Source: Gordonia sputi NBRC 100414 (GTDB lineage Bacteria > Actinomycetota > Actinomycetes > Mycobacteriales > Mycobacteriaceae). Taken from it: DNA of 64,000 nt. The notes beneath the pieces were generated by a model. It did no database searches. It saw only the letters and a program-made list of their open reading frames with translations, and was not told the DNA's origin. The stretch spans positions 118,876-182,875 of the forward strand of contig NZ_BAFC01000045.1 in assembly GCF_000248055.1 (NCBI RefSeq). The letters run 5' to 3'. The first letter of the stretch is position 1, and each line of letters starts with the position of its first letter. The position numbers and the translations under genes were made by a program. Shown here piece by piece: positions 42,310 through 49,152 of this stretch.

Positions 42310-43347
42310 TCATGACGCGAGCCCCTGACAGGTCGCCGCGACGTAGGTTGTGGGGCTCGGCTTACCCGGCTCTGTGGCGTACAGCCGTCCGTTTCGTACC
42401 AGTGCGGTGAGCTTGCGGCGCGCCTTCTCGATCTGGTTTCGGTCGGGGTTGTCCACCTCGAAGAGCAGCCGTGCGGCACCTTTCACGGTGATGCCACCGA
42501 TGCGGGCTGCGACGGCCTCGATGTCGACCTGACCGTGGATGGTGACCGCACCGCTCTCCTGGTCGTGCAGGAGACTCCAAGGGCCGAGCTCGCCGACGGG
42601 CTGCTTGACGTGGTGCATGTGAACCACGGGGTCGCCGGGGTTGCCGTTGAGCAGTAGCACTGAGCCCGCTCCCGAGGTGATCCACGTCGAGCCGTACACG
42701 TCGGCGATATCGGGCTTCTTGTCCGAGGGGATCTTCTTGATGTGGTGCAGTTCGAGAAGGTTGCGGCCACTGGCCAGCAGTTGTTGGCGGGCGCGGTTCC
42801 ACCCGGCTCCGACCTCGTCATCCGATAGACCCAGCGCGGCATCTTTGAGGCTGTCGACGATCACGATGTCGGCGCAGGCAGACTCGGCAAGAGAGGTCAG
42901 CACACCTGTGTTCTTCGCGAGGTCGTAGGGCGGCGGTCCCTTCCAGAACGTGATGCGTTGTGCGAGGTAGTCACGGTCTCGATGCCCGAGTTGTCGGCGC
43001 AGCGCTCGCGCGGCCTGCCGAGGCCGGTCCATCGCGAGGTAGAGAACATGCGGCACCGGGTTTACGGGAAGGCCGAGTACGTCGGTGGGTCGTTCACCGA
43101 TCAGCGACGCCAACACATTCGAGGCGAGGGTCGTTTTGCCTACGCCTTGGGGACCGCAGACGATGAGTGCTTCGCCATCCGCCCAGAGCACACGATCGCC
43201 CTTACCCCACACTGCGGCAACACCTTCGGGCTCGTCGTGGATGAACGTGCCTCCGTCGACGATCTGGTGCGGAACCTCGGGTTCGCCACCGTTGATCGGA
43301 TGCACGTTGTCCTCCTGGGCTGTGTCGTAGTGGCGGTTGCGCGTCAT
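42310..43347 (-). CDS. RepA-like AAA ATPase (replicative helicase type)
   Basis: 345 residues. The RecA-like core has Walker A CGPQGVGKTTLAS, LYLAMDRPRQAARALRRQLG, Walker B ADIVIVDSLKDAALG and ELHHIKK, matching the AAA_25/RepA helicase group of plasmids and phages. The last ~80 residues look like a winged helix (GITVKGAARLLFEVD, KARRKLTALVRNGRLYATE), which could bind DNA. ATG 43347 overlaps the DUF2742 stop as ATGA; the longer open frame upstream is in another gene. The iteron cluster directly beyond its stop suggests it acts at that site. Confidence 0.88.
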   Translation of the reverse strand: MTRNRHYDTAQEDNVHPINGGEPEVPHQIVDGGTFIHDEPEGVAAVWGKGDRVLWADGEALIVCGPQGVGKTTLASNVLASLIGERPTDVLGLPVNPVPHVLYLAMDRPRQAARALRRQLGHRDRDYLAQRITFWKGPPPYDLAKNTGVLTSLAESACADIVIVDSLKDAALGLSDDEVGAGWNRARQQLLASGRNLLELHHIKKIPSDKKPDIADVYGSTWITSGAGSVLLLNGNPGDPVVHMHHVKQPVGELGPWSLLHDQESGAVTIHGQVDIEAVAARIGGITVKGAARLLFEVDNPDRNQIEKARRKLTALVRNGRLYATEPGKPSPTTYVAATCQGLAS

Positions 43348-43751
43348 GCCGGCCTCCGCATTGCCCAGGGATTGGCCTGTAGCCACCGTTCGTGTTCGAG
43401 CTGGCGTTGAGCTTCGGCGGACCGGCTGATCGAGATCTCCCGCGAGGCGTCGATGATCGCGGAGGTCTGGTTTTCGAGGTGTAAGGCCCACTGGTCGGCG
43501 GCGAGATAGATCGCCCCGACGCGTCGAGGGTCGGAGGTGGGCAGATCGAGCCAGTCGTGTGTACCGATCAGTGGTAGTGCTCCGACACGCAAGGCGCGCT
43601 CGACGATGGGCCAAAGCGCCTCGTGCGCAAGGGACCACGAGACTTCGCGGCTGGTGTGGGTGAGCGCGACAATGCGGGTGGGAAGGCGCGCGGCCTCACC
43701 CCGCGTCGACTGGTTGTCAACGCGGGGTGAGACGGGCTGGGTAGGAATCAT
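43344..43751 (-). CDS. DUF2742-like protein
   Basis: 135 residues. The middle, VSWSLAHEALWPIVERALRVG, then PLIGTHDWLDLPTSDPRRVGA and AADQWALHLENQ with ASREIS, follows the DUF2742 pattern of phiRv1/phiRv2-type elements in M. tuberculosis and of some mycobacteriophages (family assignment from memory). The function is not known. It overlaps both neighbours by 4 bases. A perfect 12-bp inverted repeat sits inside its first 20 codons. Confidence 0.75.
   Translation of the reverse strand: MIPTQPVSPRVDNQSTRGEAARLPTRIVALTHTSREVSWSLAHEALWPIVERALRVGALPLIGTHDWLDLPTSDPRRVGAIYLAADQWALHLENQTSAIIDASREISISRSAEAQRQLEHERWLQANPWAMRRPA
43695..43731. repeat. Perfect 12-bp inverted repeat inside the start of the DUF2742 gene
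   Basis: CTCACCCCGCGT (43695-43706) and ACGCGGGGTGAG (43720-43731) are exact complements with a 13-base loop. In mRNA this would fold 20 bases after the start codon. It may slow translation, bind a regulator inside the operon, or be a transcription attenuator. It is the longest perfect palindrome I saw in the element. Confidence 0.8.
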
Positions 43752-44032
43752 GCGGTTGGTTGAATCCCTCCGTGCTCAGAGACGCGGCTGATGAGGCGAA
43801 GGGATCGACCACCACGCCGCCAGATGCCGCGGGCAACCTCAGCGGGCACCATGGGCGTCAGACCCAGGTGGCTGAGCGTGGCAAGGGTGTCCTCCCACGC
43901 ATCGAGGTCGCGGGGTGCCGACGCGTGTATCCCGCAGGTGTGCGACCAAGGGTCGGCGTAGGTGCTGCGACATTCGGGGCACCACAGCGGTTGCAGCCGT
44001 TCGGACGCTTCGCGTCGGCCTCGTAGGGTCAT
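43748..44032 (-). CDS. Small zinc-finger-like protein
   Basis: 94 residues. CPECRSTYADPWSHTCGIH offers CxxC and a later Cys-x-x-His, a likely zinc site, followed by a helical part (DAWEDTLATLSHLGLTPMV) and a basic end (RGIWRRGGRSLRLISRV). ATG 44032 overlaps the preceding stop (ATGA). Nucleic-acid binding is plausible. No family is recognised. Confidence 0.7.
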   Translation of the reverse strand: MTLRGRREASERLQPLWCPECRSTYADPWSHTCGIHASAPRDLDAWEDTLATLSHLGLTPMVPAEVARGIWRRGGRSLRLISRVSEHGGIQPTA

Positions 44033-44499
44033 CTGACAACCTCCAACTGTGGAGTGGGCGGCAGATCCTCGATGCGGACGGCACACGGCCCGTCGTCGAC
44101 CCACACGCGGAATCCGCCACGGTCAGGCTGGCCCGGGTCGACAGGTAGTCGGCCCTCGGATGCCAGTCGCCAACGGCCATCCCAAGTCATCCCCTCGTGC
44201 AACGCGTATTCGGCGGCAGCCCAGGCGGGGTCGGCTGGCCACAGCACGATGAACGTGACACCAGGAGTGATCGGGACGTGGGATCTGATCGGCCGGCCGT
44301 CGCTGTAGCGGGTGAAGGCGCGCACTGCGCGTCCAATCGGTCCGGTCGCATCGGAGATGCGAGACAGCTCGACGCTGTCGTCGGTCTCGATTTCGTCGTT
44401 CATCGCGATCCGGTCGATGCCCCACTCGATCGACTCGATCGCATTCCAAGCCGATTCGAGGAGTTCGTCGACGGCGCGGTTGGGCGAAGTCGCGGTCAT
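44029..44499 (-). CDS. Early-operon protein of unknown function
   Basis: 156 residues. Helical acidic N-terminus (DELLESAWNAIESIEWGIDR), then beta-rich segments (PGVTFIVLWPADPAWAAAEYA, MTWDGRWRLASEG) and an end sharing the sequence LEVVR with the neighbouring 55-residue protein. ATG 44499 overlaps the preceding stop by 4 bases. No domain is recognised. Confidence 0.7.
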   Translation of the reverse strand: MTATSPNRAVDELLESAWNAIESIEWGIDRIAMNDEIETDDSVELSRISDATGPIGRAVRAFTRYSDGRPIRSHVPITPGVTFIVLWPADPAWAAAEYALHEGMTWDGRWRLASEGRLPVDPGQPDRGGFRVWVDDGPCAVRIEDLPPTPQLEVVR

Positions 44500-44663
44500 C
44501 GGACGACCTCCAAATGCGGAACCCGAGGCAGCTCTTCGGATTTCACACCGCTGAACGATTCGAGCAGCACGGTCAGGGCGAGGAGCTGTTCGTCGCTCAA
44601 CGCGCTCGACTCGAACGTGTTGAGTTGGTGGCAGAGTCGATCGGCCACGGCTTCGCGGTTCAT
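44496..44663 (-). CDS. 55-residue early-operon protein
   Basis: Product NREAVADRLCHQLNTFESS, then ALSDEQLLALTVLLESFSGV and a C-terminus RVPHLEVVR. Both ends overlap neighbours by 4 bases (ATGA), a strong sign that it is translated. Its last five residues, LEVVR, equal those of the next protein, so the two may share a small duplicated end. The function is unknown. Confidence 0.65.
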   Translation of the reverse strand: MNREAVADRLCHQLNTFESSALSDEQLLALTVLLESFSGVKSEELPRVPHLEVVR

Positions 44664-44941
44664 GCGGCGTCACCACTCTGCGACTCTGTTACTACGTCGT
44701 CGACCTCGCCGAGCATCTCGGCGTGTGCGTTGAGTTCCGCTGCGTCGAGCGCTCCGACGATCGACGAGACGTTGTGGCCAGCGTCTGCGCGGTCCTGGAA
44801 TTGCCAGATAGCGTCGCGCAGTCGGTCGCGGGTCTCACCGGCCGGCGACTGGTGCCACACCGTCCACGCGGCATCGGTGCGGGCGGTCACGACGCGTCGG
44901 TCTGTCCGCCTGTCGCTCGGGTATGTCAGAATGAGTTCCAT
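44660..44941 (-). CDS. 93-residue early-operon protein
   Basis: Starts ELILTYPSDRRTDRRVVTART, then WTVWHQSPAGETRDRLRDAI and an acidic tail (EVDDVVTESQSGDAA). ATG 44941 has AAAGGAAAG seven bases upstream. It overlaps the following gene by 4 bases. No known family is seen. Similar small alpha/beta proteins are common in actinophage early regions. Confidence 0.65.
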   Translation of the reverse strand: MELILTYPSDRRTDRRVVTARTDAAWTVWHQSPAGETRDRLRDAIWQFQDRADAGHNVSSIVGALDAAELNAHAEMLGEVDDVVTESQSGDAA

Positions 44942-45004
44942 CAGGGTCTTTCCTTTGTCGAGGTGGTTTCTGATTCGACCGGTCTGAGGTGGTGCTCAGG
45001 CCGG

Positions 45005-45133
45005 TCATTTCTTTTCGGTCTGTGTGCCCTGCTCCGCGAGCACGCGGCGGGCGATGACTTTGAGGTCTTCGATACCGGAGAAGTCGATACTCCGGGGAGA
45101 GCGAGCCGGGGCGATACCCGGTGGGGCAGTCAT
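45005..45133 (-). CDS. 42-residue protein following the excisionase-like gene
   Basis: Product TAPPGIAPARSPRSIDFSGI, then EDLKVIARRVLAEQGTQTEKK. Its ATG shares a base with the stop of the excisionase-like gene (TGATG). It is too short for a domain call; the basic helix near the end could contact DNA or a partner. Confidence 0.5.
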   Translation of the reverse strand: MTAPPGIAPARSPRSIDFSGIEDLKVIARRVLAEQGTQTEKK

Positions 45134-45366
45134 CAGGCCGACTGCCGTTCGGGTTCCGTCGCCGGGATGTCCAGTGCGGCAAGGAGTCCCGCGACCGGGA
45201 CGATGTAGCGTTTGCCAACTCGGAGAGTCTTGACTGGATACTCGCCGCGCTGAATGAGCTCGTAACCGACCGATCGGCTAATTCCAAGCACGCTGTTCGC
45301 GGTCTCAAGATCGGTCCGGACGCCCAGCTCCCTCACTGCATCCGGTGTCCAGTGGGGGTTCGTCAT
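45133..45366 (-). CDS. Excisionase-like helix-turn-helix protein
   Basis: 77 residues. TANSVLGISRSVGYELIQRGE, then VKTLRVGKRYIVPVAGLLAAL is the HTH_17/excisionase fold. It is the first leftward gene, divergent from the repressor over 111 bp, and stands close to the integrase. That is the position of a recombination directionality factor or a Cro-like early regulator. AGGAAAGG precedes ATG 45366. Together with the 31.7-kb paralogue, the element has two such proteins. Confidence 0.8.
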   Translation of the reverse strand: MTNPHWTPDAVRELGVRTDLETANSVLGISRSVGYELIQRGEYPVKTLRVGKRYIVPVAGLLAALDIPATEPERQSA

Positions 45367-45477
45367 TTTTCAAAGGCCTTTCCTGAATTGGTTCATGCTT
45401 CCCAAATCGGGGAGCCGACTCAGACGGTACTACGTAACCTTGACGAACACAACCCACTGCGGGATGATATTCCTACT
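45367..45477. promoter_or_regulatory. Divergent control region between repressor and excisionase-like gene
   Basis: Rightward, TTGACG (45440-45445), a 17-base spacer and GATGAT (45463-45468) form a plausible promoter whose start would fall at or just before the repressor ATG 45478, giving a nearly leaderless mRNA. Imperfect palindrome GGTACTACGTAACC (45427-45440) abuts the -35 and may be the repressor operator, also covering the leftward promoter. This is the element's likely lysogeny switch. Confidence 0.6.
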
Positions 45478-46101
45478 ATGGGAAATGAAGAGGGAATCTC
45501 GCACGACATCGCGCGACGCTTCGTCAACCGCGTTAAGGCTGAGCGAAAGCAACGAGGCTGGTCACAGGCCGACTTGGCTGATCGTCTCGTCTCCGCAGGG
45601 CTACGAGCTCACCCGACGACCATCGCGAAGATTGAGGCCATGGACAGAACAATCCGGCTCGACGAAGCCGTGGTGCTGGCGTCAGCTTTCGACTTGACCC
45701 TCGACGAGATGATCGCCAGCCGCAGCTACGACCAACGTGCCGCGCTTGATGCCTTCATCTCGCTCGCCAGTCGTTCGGCTGACGACGTCAACATCGTGGC
45801 AGACCAGATCTGGGACGCTACAGAGCGATTGAACGCGGAACCGGCTGATCTCGTAAAGCGTAGTTACGACTCGAACGATGTCGAAATGTCGTTGGACGTT
45901 GTGCGGTCTCATCTCGCAACGAAGCCTGCGATCAAGGCGGTCTCCAGCCTCGTAGAGGCGCGAAATCAACTGCGCGAGGCTGTTTCAGCTGCATCGGAAC
46001 GGGATAGTGAGGTCGAGAAGATTGTTGGTGGAGTTACGCCCGACGCCGTGCGTACGTTCCTCGAAGCGTTCCTCCCTCCGGATCACTTCAATAAGGAATA
46101 G
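45478..46101 (+). CDS. Cro/CI-type repressor with N-terminal XRE HTH
   Basis: 207 residues. The HTH is RVKAERKQRGWSQADLADRLV, then HPTTIAKIEAMDRTIRLDEA and LASAFDLTLDEMI. The rest is a helical oligomerisation part rich in Asp/Ala/Ser with no peptidase motif, so induction would not be by RecA-type self-cleavage. ATG 45478 fits the HTH position; the longer open frame upstream crosses the control region. It is followed by the integrase after 10 bases, so repression and integration genes are co-expressed. Confidence 0.85.
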   Translation: MGNEEGISHDIARRFVNRVKAERKQRGWSQADLADRLVSAGLRAHPTTIAKIEAMDRTIRLDEAVVLASAFDLTLDEMIASRSYDQRAALDAFISLASRSADDVNIVADQIWDATERLNAEPADLVKRSYDSNDVEMSLDVVRSHLATKPAIKAVSSLVEARNQLREAVSAASERDSEVEKIVGGVTPDAVRTFLEAFLPPDHFNKE

Positions 46102-46111
46102 GTGAATCCTG

Positions 46112-47485
46112 ATGCGCGGTAGCGTCAAGAACTCGGGTAGTTCCTGGGGATATGTCGTTGATCTCGGTCGCGACCCGGCGACAGGCAAGCGACGCCAGGA
46201 GCGCAAGCGAGGATTCCGAACCAAGCGCGAAGCCGTGGAGGCGCTCGACGAGCGGCTGGGCGAGATCCGCACCGGAGTTGTCGCGGTGGATCAACGACTC
46301 ACACTCGCGCAATACCTCGAATCATGGCTCGCAGCAAAGGAATCCGCTGGGGTGCGCCCGACGACGCTGCGTAGCTATCAGCAGCATGTCAACGCCTACA
46401 TCGTGCCGACGATTGGCAATGTACGACTGCGGGATCTCCGAGCTACACACGTCGAGCACATGCTCCGTGAAATCGCCAAGCCGCCAACGAAACCTGCCGA
46501 GGGGGCGAAGATCGGTAAGGGTCAGCGGCGCAACCCCAAGCAGCTCTCGCCAGCTACGCAGCGCCGCGTTCATGCCACGCTGCGTAGTGCCCTCACGAGC
46601 GCGAAGCGCAAGCACCTGGTGAGTTTCAACGCCGCCGCCGATATGGAGTTGCCGCGTGCCGCCCGCCCGAGGGTGAAGCCCTGGACGCCAACGGAACTCG
46701 GAACGTTCCTCGATCGCGCGGGATCGCACCGCCTGGGTGCGTTGTTCGAAGTCCTCGCGCTCACTGGACTGCGTCGCGGCGAAGCTGTCGGTCTCCGATG
46801 GGATGACATCGCCGACGGGGTCATCACCGTCCGCCAGCAGATCGTCGAGGTCGATGGGACCGGAATTGAGTGCCGGTTCTGCGGAGGTGAGCACCGGCAG
46901 TTCCAGTTCGGTGCGCCGAAGACTGCGTCGGGGGACCACCGCACCGTCGAACTCGATGCGATGACGATGCGGACGCTGCTCGCACACCGGGCGCATCAGG
47001 AGATCGAGCGTGCCGAGTGGGGCGAGTTGTATTGCGACCACGGATTGGTATTCAGCCGTGAGGATGGAAGCCCGATCCCGCCCGCCGACGTGACGAAGTT
47101 GTTCCACGACCTCGCCGACGAGGTCGGCTTGCGGCGCATTCGGGTGCACGATTTGCGCCACGGTGCGGCGTCGTTGCTGTTGGCCGCTGACGTGCCGCTC
47201 GCGATCGTTTCCAAGCGGCTCGGGCACAGCTCGATCAGCATCACGAGCGACACCTACTCGCACTTGCTGCCGGGTGTGGAGAAGGGCGCAGCCGAGGCGG
47301 CGGCACGTCTCATCCCGCGGGCAGGGCGTGACACCGAAAGAACTTTGCAAAGCAAAGGTGATCAATCGGTGACAGATCAGACCGACGAAACAGATTCAGG
47401 CGACCCATCTTTCGATGAATCGCCTGATCAGGGAAGTGCCCCCAGTAGGGCTCGAACCTACGACCTGCGGATTAAAAGTCCGTAG
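46112..47485 (+). CDS. int: Tyrosine integrase
   Basis: 457 residues. N-terminal arm-binding part (SSWGYVVDLGRDPATGKRRQ), core-binding SAM-like part (LRSYQQHVNAYIVPTIGNVRL) and catalytic domain with Arg221 (TGLRRGEAVGLRW), HDLRHGAAS, GHSSISIT and Tyr382 (SDTYSHLLPG). The reading frame passes into the att core, and the stop TAG at 47483-47485 is supplied by the host tRNA-Lys gene. In the excised circle the frame would continue into sequence now beside attL and end with a different 12-residue tail. Confidence 0.96.
   Translation: MRGSVKNSGSSWGYVVDLGRDPATGKRRQERKRGFRTKREAVEALDERLGEIRTGVVAVDQRLTLAQYLESWLAAKESAGVRPTTLRSYQQHVNAYIVPTIGNVRLRDLRATHVEHMLREIAKPPTKPAEGAKIGKGQRRNPKQLSPATQRRVHATLRSALTSAKRKHLVSFNAAADMELPRAARPRVKPWTPTELGTFLDRAGSHRLGALFEVLALTGLRRGEAVGLRWDDIADGVITVRQQIVEVDGTGIECRFCGGEHRQFQFGAPKTASGDHRTVELDAMTMRTLLAHRAHQEIERAEWGELYCDHGLVFSREDGSPIPPADVTKLFHDLADEVGLRRIRVHDLRHGAASLLLAADVPLAIVSKRLGHSSISITSDTYSHLLPGVEKGAAEAAARLIPRAGRDTERTLQSKGDQSVTDQTDETDSGDPSFDESPDQGSAPSRARTYDLRIKSP
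47435..47478. repeat. attR core, within tRNA-Lys
   Basis: Identical to 31147-31190 over 44 bases. Here the tRNA gene is complete, so the element entered leaving a functional tRNA on this side. It also encodes the last 14 residues of the integrase before its final Ser-Pro. Confidence 0.96.
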
Positions 47486-47509
47486 CTCTACCAACTGAGC
47501 TATAGGGGC
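47437..47509 (-). tRNA. tRNA-Lys (anticodon TTT)
   Basis: A 73-base cloverleaf on the minus strand. Acceptor GCCCCTA pairs with TGGGGGC, discriminator A, no encoded CCA. The anticodon loop is CTTTTAA; T-loop GTTCGAGCC and D-arm AGCTCAGTTGGTAGAGC are present. It is the integration target, and the integrase stop codon lies inside it. Confidence 0.97.
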
Positions 47510-47725
47510 GGACGCCTCGGCGCTGTGGCCGACGCAGGAAGTGAGTTTACAGGTCGGCCGCGCGGCGATGCATCGACGGTGGGCTTGGAATTGTCGATGC
47601 CGTCGACGTCGGATCCGGGTATGGTGTTCGGAGGGCACCAACTCGTGCGAAATGCAGTCTGACCAGCCGATTTGTGAATTGCGCGAGCGGTGTCCTAAGC
47701 TGAGTCGGCTCCCAACGGAGAACCG

Positions 47726-47798
47726 GCCCCCTTCGTCTAGCGGCCTAGGACGCCGCCCTTTCAAGGCGGTAGCGCGGGTTCGAATCCCGTAGGGGGTA
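47726..47798 (+). tRNA. tRNA-Glu (anticodon TTC)
   Basis: 73 bases. Acceptor GCCCCCT pairs with AGGGGGT, discriminator A, no encoded CCA. The anticodon loop CTTTCAA gives TTC. It is the first of three tandem rightward tRNAs after the element. Confidence 0.96.
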
Positions 47799-47836
47799 CA
47801 ACTGATCCTCTACGGGGGAGCAGGAAAATTGAAGAT

Positions 47837-47913
47837 GGCCCTGTGGCGCAGTTGGTTAGCGCGCCGCCCTGTCACGGCGGAGGTCGCGGGTTCGAGTCCC
47901 GTCAGGGTCGCCA
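47837..47913 (+). tRNA. tRNA-Asp (anticodon GTC)
   Basis: 77 bases including CCA. Acceptor GGCCCTG pairs with CAGGGTC, discriminator G. The anticodon loop CTGTCAC gives GTC; the T-arm has GGTTCGAGTCC. Confidence 0.96.
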
Positions 47914-47942
47914 AAGGTTTCCGGTTTCGCACCGGACCTTCT

Positions 47943-48019
47943 GGCCAGGTAGCTCAGTTGGTACGAGCGTCCGCCTGAAAAGTGGAAGGTCGTCGGTTCG
48001 ATCCCGACTCTGGCCACCA
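47943..48019 (+). tRNA. tRNA-Phe (anticodon GAA)
   Basis: 77 bases including CCA. Acceptor GGCCAGG pairs with TCTGGCC, discriminator A. The anticodon loop CTGAAAA gives GAA. A small hairpin CCCAC-GCAA-GTGGG lies about 70 bases beyond and may end the tRNA transcript. Confidence 0.96.
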
Positions 48020-48137
48020 TGGGAGAATTTCCCATCTCAGACAGAGATTTCTGTCTTCTAGCCCGGCTCGGGCGATTCACTTTTGGACCCACGCAAGTGG
48101 GCCACTAGTGTGCCGAGAACTGTGGCCGCGACTGTCT

Positions 48138-48551
48138 CTACCGCAGGTATGGCGCGAAGAGGCTCTTCTCTTCGTCTGTGCCGTAGCGCTCGATGTAGAT
48201 GGCGGGGCTGTAGTGGTTTGTTCCTTCGTGGTGGGGATCGCTTCCCGCGGCCAAGAGGATGGATTCGATTGCCGGTGACAGTGACGACGCGACAGCGACC
48301 ATCAGCGGACTCCGCCCCAGGTTGTCCAACGCGTTGGGGTCCGCACCGAGCTCGAGGAGAAGGCGTATCGCTTCTTCTCCCTCGTCGTACTGGGCGGCAA
48401 TGTGCAGTGGCGTGAGTCCTTCGTGGTCTTTGGCATTCGGGTCGGCACCGGCTTCGAGAAGGCGGCGCCCCTTATCTAGGTCACGGTTGGCGTTGACGGC
48501 GTAGTGCAGAGGCGTTCGGCCGGCTCGATCGCGATCGTCGACCGTGCTCAT
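48138..48551 (-). CDS. Ankyrin-repeat protein (last gene of the WXG operon)
   Basis: 137 residues forming three to four ankyrin repeats: RAGRTPLHYAVNANRDLDK, EGLTPLHIAAQYDEGEEAI, LGADPNALDNLGRSPLMVA and SDPHHEGTNHYSPAIYI. No signal peptide is present. It is very similar to the N-terminal half of the 292-residue protein that opens this operon, so the two are recent duplicates. It overlaps the WXG gene by 4 bases. Small ankyrin proteins beside WXG100 pairs may be cognate immunity proteins or chaperones; the effector itself is not apparent. Confidence 0.88.
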   Translation of the reverse strand: MSTVDDRDRAGRTPLHYAVNANRDLDKGRRLLEAGADPNAKDHEGLTPLHIAAQYDEGEEAIRLLLELGADPNALDNLGRSPLMVAVASSLSPAIESILLAAGSDPHHEGTNHYSPAIYIERYGTDEEKSLFAPYLR

Positions 48552-48844
48552 AGGCCGTTGAGCATCTGGGCGTTTGCGCGGAAAGCGCGGTGATAGTTGG
48601 TGATGATCATCTCGCCCACTGCCCGCAACCGCTTGAGTTCGTCGCGAGACTCTTTGGCTGCCGCGGTCCAGTCGGCTGACTCGTCGAAGAACGCGTCGGC
48701 GGTGGTGCCTTCCCAGGATTTCGGCAGGTCCGTGGTGATCTTGGCCAACTCAATCTCGGCATCCTCCAGGGCTTCCTCGAAGCTCGCCATGAGTCTGACG
48801 ACACGATCGAACTGGTCGAGATCGATTCGATGAATTCGCGTCAT
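48548..48844 (-). CDS. WXG100-family protein (Esx-like)
   Basis: 98 residues with the WXG motif in LPKSWEGTTADAFFDESADW, between two long helices (LMASFEEALEDAEIELAKI and KESRDELKRLRAVGEMII). Size and layout match substrates or partners of type VII (ESX) secretion. The C-terminal YxxxD/E export signal is not obvious (IITNYHRAFRANAQML). It is flanked by another WXG-type gene with a 4-base overlap, as expected for a heterodimer. Confidence 0.85.
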   Translation of the reverse strand: MTRIHRIDLDQFDRVVRLMASFEEALEDAEIELAKITTDLPKSWEGTTADAFFDESADWTAAAKESRDELKRLRAVGEMIITNYHRAFRANAQMLNGL

Positions 48845-49152
48845 GGCTTGAGTTCCTCTTCGTCGGCGGTACTTCCGATGTCAGCCGCGCTCTCATTGTC
48901 GGCATCGGTGGACGCGTGGCACGCATCACCGAGCAGCTCGCCCATGGCTCCCAGGCGGGCCACCAATGCATCCGCGCCGTTGAACCACTCCTCGAACTCG
49001 GGCCCCCACTTGTCGGCGGATCGTCCGATCCAATAGTCGAGATGTATGTCCCCCTGCTCGCGTAGCTCCTTCTTTTGCTCGGCGAGAGCAACCGCGGTGT
49101 GCGTCAACGTGTCGGCGGCCGATTCGAGCGCGTGCTTATCTATCGCGGTCAC
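48841..49152 (-). CDS. WXG100-like protein (partner)
   Basis: 103 residues. The first helix is KHALESAADTLTHTAVALAE, the turn DYWIGRSADKWGPEFEEW contains W-I-G, and the second helix DALVARLGAMGELLGDAC is followed by an acidic tail (DADNESAADIGSTADEEE). It pairs with the next gene as a likely Esx-type helical hairpin dimer. Both ends overlap neighbours by 4 bases. No ESX ATPase or membrane genes lie in this window, so secretion would rely on a system elsewhere. Confidence 0.82.
   Translation of the reverse strand: MTAIDKHALESAADTLTHTAVALAEQKKELREQGDIHLDYWIGRSADKWGPEFEEWFNGADALVARLGAMGELLGDACHASTDADNESAADIGSTADEEELKP

Larger units (their letters stand above)
31147..47478. mobile_element. Integrated 16.3-kb phage-like element (satellite or reduced prophage) at tRNA-Lys
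   Basis: Bounded by the 44-bp att repeats, with a tyrosine integrase at the tRNA end. Gene order from the right is: integrase and repressor (rightward); excisionase-like gene, about seven small genes and a RepA-like ATPase (leftward); iteron-like repeats; then small proteins, terminase small and large subunits, two small proteins and a tape measure protein (leftward); and finally a toxin-antitoxin pair and an HTH gene. Nothing resembling portal, capsid, protease, head-tail connector, major tail, baseplate, holin or endolysin is present. DUF2742 recalls the phiRv1/phiRv2 elements of M. tuberculosis. Nearly all genes overlap by 1-20 bases, and codon bias is weaker than in the flanks. Confidence 0.93.

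Noticed and set aside
48086..48103. CCCAC-GCAA-GTGGG hairpin as a firm terminator after tRNA-Phe
   Set aside because: The stem is only five pairs and no T-run follows on either strand; mentioned only as a possibility.
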